64,000 bases of DNA from Dendrocalamus latiflorus (lineage: Eukaryota; Streptophyta; Magnoliopsida; Poales; Poaceae), in the NCBI GenBank assembly GCA_017311315.1, contig CM029654.1:8215948-8279947 (forward strand), given 5' to 3'. Under the pieces are notes generated by a model. It searched no databases and was not told the DNA's origin. It saw nothing but the letters and a program-made list of their open reading frames with translations. Position numbers and translations under genes: made by a program. Shown here one piece after another: positions 1 to 9,000 of the stretch (the stretch's first letter is position 1; each line of letters starts with the position of its first letter).

Positions 1-3000
1 CCGCACCACCACCCTCGACAAGCTCGACGGCGAGGCCTACGTCAATATCCGCAAGGGCAGGGTCATCCCGGGGTACGAGGTCTCCCTCACGCTATCCTGG
101 ATTCCTGGGAAGCCGAGGCCGCCACGGAGTCGGGCGTCGCCAAGGTCACCGGCGCCGCCGAGGTCCCCTACCTCGCCGACGAGAACGCGAACGAGGACCC
201 CGACCTCCGCGTCACCGTCCGCGGCGACGACCGGCCCCTCGCGTGCCGCGCCAAGGACGCCTTCATCGCGCGCGGTAAACCCCTGGTCCTCGAAAAGATT
301 CGGGAGTACGTCGCCGACATGGCCAAGGGCGGCCCGTCCAAGGACGAGTTTGATTCCAAGAAGACTTCCACCACGGCGCCCGCAGCGGCGGGCGGCACGG
401 CTACCGCCCCTGCTCTGGCAGCGAAGAAGGAGGAGGCGCCAGCTCCCGCGGCGAATGGGAAGGAGAAGGAAGGATTCAAGACGATTGAGATGACGGAGAA
501 GTTCTACTGCCGCCCGAAGGACATATATGAGATCTTGATGGATGAGAACAGATGGAAGGGGTTCACGCAGAGCAATGCGAGGATCAGCAGGGAGGTTGGT
601 GGGCAATTTAGCCTCTTCGATGGATCCATCACCGGCATCAACGAGGAGCTGCAGGAAGGGAAGCTGATCGTCCAGAAGTGGCGGTTTGGGAGCTGGCCAG
701 ATGGCTTGCATTCTATGGTAAGATCCTGATGCCATGGATGCGTAATTTACTTATGCTCAAAGCGATCATTTATGTATTGCGCTCGGATGCATTTCTAATC
801 ACTCCATATATGCCGTGTTAGATAGGAAAGTTTGGATGTCAAAAGTTCCCCACACAGAAACCATAATGAGCTTAAGCTTATCTATCTAAGAACCGACAAG
901 TTTGAATGTTTGATGTGCCTTTGCTTGGATAAAGTTAGGCGCAGTGGTAAGGGGCTGTTGGGTTCCATCTGGAAATAAGCTTAGAAACTAGCCTCCCAGC
1001 GGAGTCACATCACCACCTTCCTTTGGTTGTGAATTTGTGGGATTTTATTCCCTTTTCCACTTGGATTCCCAAAACTAAACATTGGTGTTGGGAGTTCACG
1101 CTTGTCTATTGCCGTTCTCAAATTCTTTATTGCCTCCAGCGACCTAAGCTGAGCAATTTATTTGAGGAAACTAGTTAGAGACCCGTGCGTTGCAACGGAG
1201 TTATAAAAATAATGATATGGAACTTACTGTCTGGCCAACATCACATATCAAACATTGGAGAGCAAGCGACAGAGAGAAGGGTGACCAGAATACGCGAGGA
1301 GATGGGGAAAGTGGAGGGGGTGGACGGTTGTATCCTGAGAGAGAGAGAGAGGAGGAGAGAGACGAATGGTCTAGATTAAATTGAATGGCTGAGAAGAGAG
1401 GAGGGAGAATGGATCAACCACCAACTCACACTTTTATAATAGTAAAGATATGTCATCTCTAATTTAGAGATTGTTGAAATTTGTGGAAGCATGTAATTGT
1501 GAATTGGTACTGTTGTTCTGGGCTGATAGCAGAGATTTTCATATGTTAACATGGGCCGATCTTCTTAGTTCTAAGCTTCTAGCTGATATATGTTCTAAAA
1601 AATCTACAAGGCCGAATTCTAGGCTAGGCCATATATAAGGAACTGCTGCCCTCCATGTTACCATATAATCAGCCAGTTAGGCCGCAGAATCAGCTAGTTA
1701 GCCGTATGATCACTATTGTGTGGGTGACCTAATGAGTACGTATTACCAATTTTTAGAACATGAGTTCTAGCTGGAAGAGTGTTTTCACTTGTGTAATGAG
1801 TTTTTGCCGTGAACTCCTGACACGAACTGAGATATCGGCTGATTATTACCGATATAATTTAGGGGGCCTGAAAGTCATGTGCACAGTCGTTTCCTATTCT
1901 AGAATATTCTATGGTGATTCGTCCACATGCCCCATGTCTCGTTCCTGGCTACCTAGTATGCTTAACTAGCTGATACATTCATGTTGTTCAATTTCTGCTC
2001 CCATTAAGATTCTGTAGAGAACTAGAGATTTACTTGAGAAATAGGTGTGCTTATGTTGTCTGTAATTTCTCTTGGTTAAAACTCTGTAGTTTGATGGTTT
2101 CTGATAATAGAAATCGGAGTTTCCATTAAAAAAATGTCTGTAATTTCTCCGTATTCACCATCTATATAATCTTTGAATCACATTCCACTATAAAACATCA
2201 CATCAATGTGCTGTGTGAAACTTGAAATGCAGGTCAGGCTGGTGTTTGATGAGCCCGAGTCAGGAATTACAGTCATAAAGCTCAAACAAACCGATGTGCC
2301 AGAGGAAGACAAGTATGTGCCTGTTCGCCATGTCATTTTTGTGCATCAAACTTTGATTACGTTAAATTGTTAATTCGCGCAGGAGCGGTGCTGTCTCAGC
2401 GTCGGGTTTGCTCGTCGTGGAGTTCAAGGGTGGCTATGCCATGGCCTTGAGGCGTGCTGGGCTCCGATGTGTTGGTGGCGGTCTTTTGTGTGTGTGGGTA
2501 GTGCGTGGGGTGCTGTGGAGGTGCTGACGAAAGCCTTGCTGGTGATCTTACCGGTCTCGACAACGATGACGCCTTCGGGCGCCATGGTCCTTCCTGGAGG
2601 TGTTGTCTTGGCACTCAATAGCCCTCATGTTTACTGATCTCCAGGTGAAAACCTTGCCTCGGTGAGGCAGGCGGCGTCGGCGACCCTCGTCGCCTCCTTG
2701 GAGACGTCGCCTCGGAGGTCTATCTTCACGCAAAGCAGACTGAAGTTTGGATGGCTCAGCCTGTTACTCGCTGGACTCTTGCTCTTGGTGATAGCAAGAT
2801 CCTTACTCTCATGGAGAGGATGACACTAGGAGATGGGGCAAGTTTTCTTGTTTATTGCTCACACAATGCCATACCAACCTGAGGGGTTGGAGATACATAT
2901 TTATAGGCTGAGAACCAGCCAAGCATATGCTAAGATGCTATCCTAGATGCTGTCCTAAAGCGGTCAATATGCTGTCCTAAAGCAAAAGCAGATGCTGTCC

Positions 3001-6000
3001 TAAAAGCAGATGCTGTCCTAAAAGTAGATGCTGTCCTAAAAGCAGATGCTGTCCTAAAGCAAAAGCAGATGCTGTCCTAAAAGCAGATGCTGTCCTAAAA
3101 CAAAAGCAGATGCTGTCCTAAAGCAGTCAAAAAACAAAAAACTACCACAGCCCCACAAAGACCACAGTACAGGGACTTATTCATCATTCTCCCCCTAAGT
3201 CTTTGTGCGTTGTCTTGTGGGAGGATCGAACCATCCTGATCTTGGAGCAGAGCTCAAGGAACTTGATCCTTCCAAGAGGCTTGGTGAGCAGATCCGCAAG
3301 CTGATCTGTGGTGTTGATGTAGCTTGCCTTGATGCTTCCTTCATCCAAGCAGCCTCGGATGAAATGGTACTTCACCCGGATGTGCTTGCTCCGTTCATGA
3401 AAAACGGGGTTCTTTGCCAGGGCTAGAGCGGACTTGCTGTCCACCCTGAGCTCCACTGCTTCAGTGTCCCTGCCGAGGAGATCACCAAGCAGTCGAGCGA
3501 GCCAGAGCGCCTGAGTCGAAGCGGTGGAAGCCGCTATGTACTCGGCCTCACAGCTAGACAGGGCCACCACCTGCTGCTTGACTGATTGCCAGCTAACGAG
3601 GCACTTGCCGAGGAAGAAGAGAATCCCGCTTGTGCTCTTGCTGGTGTCAATGTCGCCTGTGTGGTCGCTGTCGCTGTACCCGATGAAGTGTGCCGCGCCG
3701 GGACACCTCGGGTAGTGCAAGCCGTAGTCGGAGGTGCCCGCAACATAGCGGAGGATCCTCTTTACGGCCTGCTGATGCTCCGTCGTCGGTCGCTGCATGA
3801 ACCGACTGACGTAGCCGACGGCGAACGCCAAATCCGGACGCGTGTGGACGAGGTAGCGAAGGCTGCCCACGATGCGCCGGTACTGCGTCGCGTCCACCTC
3901 CTCCGCCGTGCTGTCGCGGCTCAGCTTCAGCCTTTCCTCCATAGGAGTGTGGGCTGGGTTGCAGTCGGTGAGCCCGCCCAGCTCGACGGTGCGCTTGGCG
4001 TAGGCGGTCTGACGAAGGGAGATACCGGAGCTGTCCTGGTGGACCTCGATCCCCAGGTAGAAGGAGAGGAGCCCCAAGTCGCTCATCTGGAAGGCGGTCT
4101 TCATCTCCGCCTTGAACGCCTCGACCTCGGCCTCCTTGGAGCCGGTGATCACCAGGTCGTCGACGTAGACGCCTACCAGCAGAGCATTGCCGCCTTTGCC
4201 CCACCGGTAGACCGCAGCCTCGTGTGCGCTCTGCTGGAACCCCATTTGCTTGAGGGTGGAGTCCAGCTTAGCGTTCCAGGCTCGTGGTGCCTGCCGCAAG
4301 CCGTAGAGGGCCTTGTGCAGGCGGAGAACCTTGCCCTCCTTGCCGGGGATGACGAATCCCGGCGGCTGACGGACGTAGACCTCCTCCTTTAAATTGCCGT
4401 TGAGGAAGGCGGACTTGACGTCCATGTGATGGACGCGCCAATCCTCCTGGGCTGCAAGTGCGAGGAGAAGACGAACGGACTCCATGCGCGCGACAGGTGC
4501 GAAGGCGTCATCGAAGTCGACCCCCTCCTGCTGCACGAAGCCTCGTGCTACCAAGCGAGCCTTGTGCTTGACGATGGCGCCGGCTTCATCCCGCTTCAGC
4601 TTGAACACCCACTTAAGGGTGATCGCGTGGTGACCGGCAGGAAGATCCGCCAGCTCCCACGTCCGGTTCCGCTCGACGGCGTCCATCTCCTGCTTCATCG
4701 CGACACGCCACGCCGCGTCTCCCTCCGCCTCAGCGAAGGAGCGAGGCTCGCCGTCGTCGCACGCCAAGTGCAGCTCCACCTCGAAGTCGCGCTGCGCCAG
4801 TCCAGGGACGGGCAACTCGCCGAGGATGTTGTCCATGGTACGATAGCGCAGAGGTTCGTCGTCGTGGTAGACGTCGACGCGGTCCTCGTCGTGAGATAGC
4901 GGAGTAGCGAACTCCACCATGCGCTGCTCGTCGTGGACCGAAGCTGTTGGGGCCGATCCCGGTGGTGTGGCCGCCGGTACAGGAGAGTGGTGAGCCGGTG
5001 GTGAAGAGTGGGGCGTAGCCGGTGCCGAAGGTGGTGGAGCACTCGCCGGAGCTGGTGGCGAGCAAGGTGTCGAGGTGGACGAGCTCGGTGAAGACGAGCT
5101 GCTAGCTCCCCCGGCTCTCTCGAAGTGGACGTAGTCGATAACAAAGTCCCTGAGAGTCGAAGTCGAACCGTCGTCCACCGCCTTGTCCCACGTCCAGCCT
5201 CGCCCTTCGTCGAACACAACGTCACGCGAGATGCGGACTCGCTGTGTGTCAGGGTCGAGGATGCGGTAGGCCTTCGAGCCCTCCGCGTAGCCGATGAACA
5301 CTCCCGGAGTGCTCCTGTCGTCGAGCTTACCGATGTGGCCAAGCTCCTTGGCGAACGCGAGGGAGCCGAAGACCCGCAAGTGGGAGACCGCCGGCTTGCG
5401 CCCATGCCAAGCCTCGTACGGCGTCCTGCCGTCGAGCGCCTTGGTAGGCGAGCGGTTGAGGATGTAGACGGCCGTCACCACCGCCTCTCCCCAGAAGACA
5501 GCCGGCATCCCCCTCTGCTTGAGGAGGGCCCGAGCCATCCCCACAACCGTCTGGTTGCGCCGCTCGACGACGCCGTTCTGCTGCGGGCTGTACGGCGCGG
5601 AGTAGTGGCGCTGAATGCCCTCATCAGCGCAGTACGACGCGAATTCAGCCGCCGTGAATTCGCCGCCGTTGTCTGTGCGCAGCACGCGCAGCTTGCGGCC
5701 GCACTCCGCCTCCGCAACAGCCTGCGTGCGCCTGATGGCGTCCGCAGCCTCTCCCTTGCTGCCGAGGACCATCACCCACATGTAGCGGGAGAGGTCGTCG
5801 ACGAGCAGCAGGAAGTAGCGTCGTCCTCCTGGTGTGGCCGGTGTCACCGGGCCACACAAGTCCCCGTGCACGAGCTCGAGTCTCTCCTTGGCTCGGAAAC
5901 TCGTCTGCTGGGGAAAAGGGAGTCGCCTCTGCTTCGTCAACACGCAGACGTCGCAGAGCTGCTCCACATGGTCAAGGCACGGCAGGCCTCGCACCATTTC

Positions 6001-9000
6001 CGTGGCACTGAGCCGCTTCAGGGCCTCGAAGTGAAGGTGCCCAAAGCGCTCGTGCCACTGCCACGCCTCGTCGTCCCGACGAGCTGCGAGACAGAGGGGT
6101 TGTGCCACCTGCACGTGAAGAGTGTAGAGTCGATTTGCGCCTCTGGTTACCTTGGCAAGGAGGCGGCGTCGAAGATCCCAAATCCGCAGCACCCCGTGCT
6201 CGATCTCGACACGCGAGCCGTTCTCATCCAGCTGTCCCAAGCTGATGATGGAGTTCCGCAGATCGGGAATGTAGTAGACGCCGGTGAGCAGCCGGTGCTC
6301 GCCAGTCTTGGCGACGAAGACGACAGAGCCGACGCCCTTGATCTCCACGGCGGAGGCGTCGCCGAACTTGACGGTGCCTCGAACGCCTGAGTCGAGCTCG
6401 GAGAAGAACTCCCGCCGCCCGGTCATGTGGTGGGTGGCGCCGGTGTCGAGGCACCACCCGTCAGTCTTGTCATTGCCGGAACTGTCGCCGAGGAGGGCGT
6501 GTGCTTTTGGCTCGTCAAGGTGGAGGAGAGCCACTGCGGCCGGTGCCGCTGGAGGTAGTTCGATGCTTGCATGAGCAATGAACAGGACCGGCTGCTCCTC
6601 CTCCGCTTGCGCGACGTGGGCCTGGCCGCGTCGTGGCTGTCGACACTCCTTGGCCCAATGACCAAGCTTGCCGCAGTTGTGGCAAGAGTCGTCTCGTGCC
6701 GGCTTTTGCTTGCCAGCATCGCCGCCCTGGGCGCCTTTGCGCGGCTTGCCACGCTTGCCACTCTTGCGGCCGCCTGTCGTGGAAGAAGGCTCCCCCTTCT
6801 TCTTGTCACCTTGGCCGGCATCCCACTGCTCCCGAGTGAGGAGAAGCTTCCCGCCAATGGTGACGGGTCCCGAGGGGCGCTGTGGCTCATCGATGTCGAC
6901 GACCTTGAGGCGACCCAACGCCTCCTCGATGGTCATCGTGGAGAGGTCCAGCAGAGACCCGATCGAGCGAGCCATCTGCTTGTACTTCTCGGGGACGCAG
7001 CGGAAGAGCTTCTCCACAGCTCTCTCTTCGCCGTAGGTGTCGTCGCCGAACTGCACCAACTTGTGCAACAGAGTATTGAGACGGAGAGCAAAGTCATCAA
7101 CGTCCTCACCTGGCTTGAAGGCCAGGTGCTCCCACTCCGTGCGTAGTGCCTGCAGTGTAGACTTGCGGGCGCGGTCGCTGCCGATGCGTGCTGCAGCGAT
7201 GGCGTCCCAAGCCTCTTTGGCAGTCCGCTTGTTGGTAAGCGAGAACTGCATCTCGGGCGGGACTGCGGCGATGAGAGCATCCAGCGCCCGTCGATCCTGG
7301 TCGTAGTCGACGTCGCCGTACCGGACTGCATCCCACATATGCCGCACCTGGAGCTTCACCCTCATCACCGCAGCCCACTCGACGTAGTTGGTCTTGGTGA
7401 GGGTAGGCCACCCGCCGCCGGGGCCGACGTCCCTGACGACAGCCTGGTACTCGTGGTGACCACGGTACCGAACCGGGGAGAGAGAGCCGCGTTGCCTGTG
7501 AGGGCCGCGCTCTCCGTCGACCCGTACGCCGTCGCCGTGCGTGCCTCCTCCAGGAGCGCTACCGCCGTGTCCGCGCCTGTCTGGGCTGCCGCCGCGCTCG
7601 TGGGCGTGCGCGGCTGCCCATTGTGCCGTTCGCCCTTGCGCTGCCTCCCTCTCCAGCAGCTGAGGGTCCGCGTCGGCGCTGTCATCAACAGAGCCGGAGC
7701 TACTGTTGCTGCCGCGCAGAGCTTTGACCTCTGCTGCTGCCGCACGCGCTGCATCTGCCGCCGCCGCTGCTTCCACCTCCGCTCTGGCTGCTGCCAGCTC
7801 CGCCGCTGCCAGCCTTGACGCCCTTTCCGCCGCCGCAGCTGTCTCCGCCGCCGCTCGCTCGCGCTGCTCTGCCGCGGCGAGCTCGGCCGTCTGCTGACGC
7901 CTCGTGCTCGAGGCGACCGAGCGCTGAGACTGCCCTGCGGACATGGCGCGCTACTGGGGGGCTGTTGCGTGGAGAGAGGGCTGCTTCTGACGAGCTGCTG
8001 CCCGTCTCCGGAGAGGAGTGAGCGGGGACAGCTGGAGCTGCTGCTGCTACCGGCTGGGGCTGCTGTGAGGCCGGAGAAGGAGATGAGCAGGAGATGCTCA
8101 GACTACAGGATACTAAGGCTCTGATACCACTGTTAGCACACGTCCGTACGTCCAGTGCTGGCGCATATACCATGCCGTGTGTCCGCTACGGGCCCACACG
8201 CGCCATGCGTCATATGCCCACGCCCCTGACCCGTACGCGCCCGTGCCCCGGTCCCCAGGTCTTAAATGGGCTGCGCACCCCACGCATCTGAGCCCACGGG
8301 CTGCCCGCAAGCAAGCCTTTTAAGCAACAACCTATAAGTGGTATTGGGCCTTCTCCCCCAAAAGACTAGTCCAATGGGTGGGGGCTCCCTCACACTTATA
8401 AGTTGTGCTTGCTCCTCTCCCACAATCCATGTGGGACTATTTTCCCAACAATCTCCCCCTCACACATGGATTGTGCACACCGCACTTCTGGGAGATGTTG
8501 GGTGCTTGGCTCTGATACCACTTGTTACTCGCTGGACTCTTGCTCTTGGTGATAGCAAGATCCTTACTCTCATGAAGAGGATGACACTAGGAGATGGGGC
8601 AAGTTTTCTTGTTTATTGCTCACACAATGCCATACCAACCTGAGGGGTTGGAGATACATATTTATAGGCTGAGAACCAGCCAAGCATATGCTAAGATGCT
8701 ATCCTAGATGCTGTCCTAAAGCGGTCAATATGCTGTCCTAAAGCAAAAGCAGATGCTGTCCTAAAAGCAGATGCTGTCCTAAAAGTAGATGCTGTCCTAA
8801 AAGCAGATGCTGTCCTAAAGCAAAAGCAGATGCTGTCCTAAAAGCAGATGCTGTCCTAAAGCAAAAGCAGATGCTGTCCTAAAGCAGTCAAAAAACAAAA
8901 AACTACCACAGCCCCACAAAGACCACAGTACAGGGACTTATTCATCACAGCCGGATGAAGATAGGGATTTGGTTGAAAGCAAGGACGAAGAAAAGTGCGG

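Larger units (their letters stand above)
2757..8952 (-). mobile_element. Full-length young Ty1/Copia retrotransposon with perfect 5-bp target duplication
   Basis: The element proper is 2762-8947 (6186 bp). CAGCC at 2757-2761 and 8948-8952 is a perfect target duplication. The two 425-bp LTRs differ at two positions. In minus-strand order it has: 5' LTR (8523-8947), PBS complementary to tRNA-iMet, a leader holding a second unrelated LTR (8131-8450), a complete gag-pol frame (7944-3184), a PPT and the 3' LTR (3186-2762). It is antisense to the Aha1 gene, inside a LINE-like element in intron 2. Intact frame and near-identical LTRs suggest a recent insertion that may still be competent. Confidence 0.93.

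Noticed and set aside
37..735. 232-codon minus-strand ORF at the left edge
   Set aside because: Antisense to the Aha1 exon, which has recognisable family motifs and splice sites on the plus strand.
5125..6390. 421-codon plus-strand ORF
   Set aside because: Antisense shadow of the Copia gag-pol frame, whose protein motifs are unmistakable on the minus strand.
8131..8450. Inner LTR as a nested solo LTR insertion
   Set aside because: No 5-bp duplication flanks it. It is bounded exactly by a PPT on one side and a PBS on the other, in the element's own orientation, which a solo LTR would not show.
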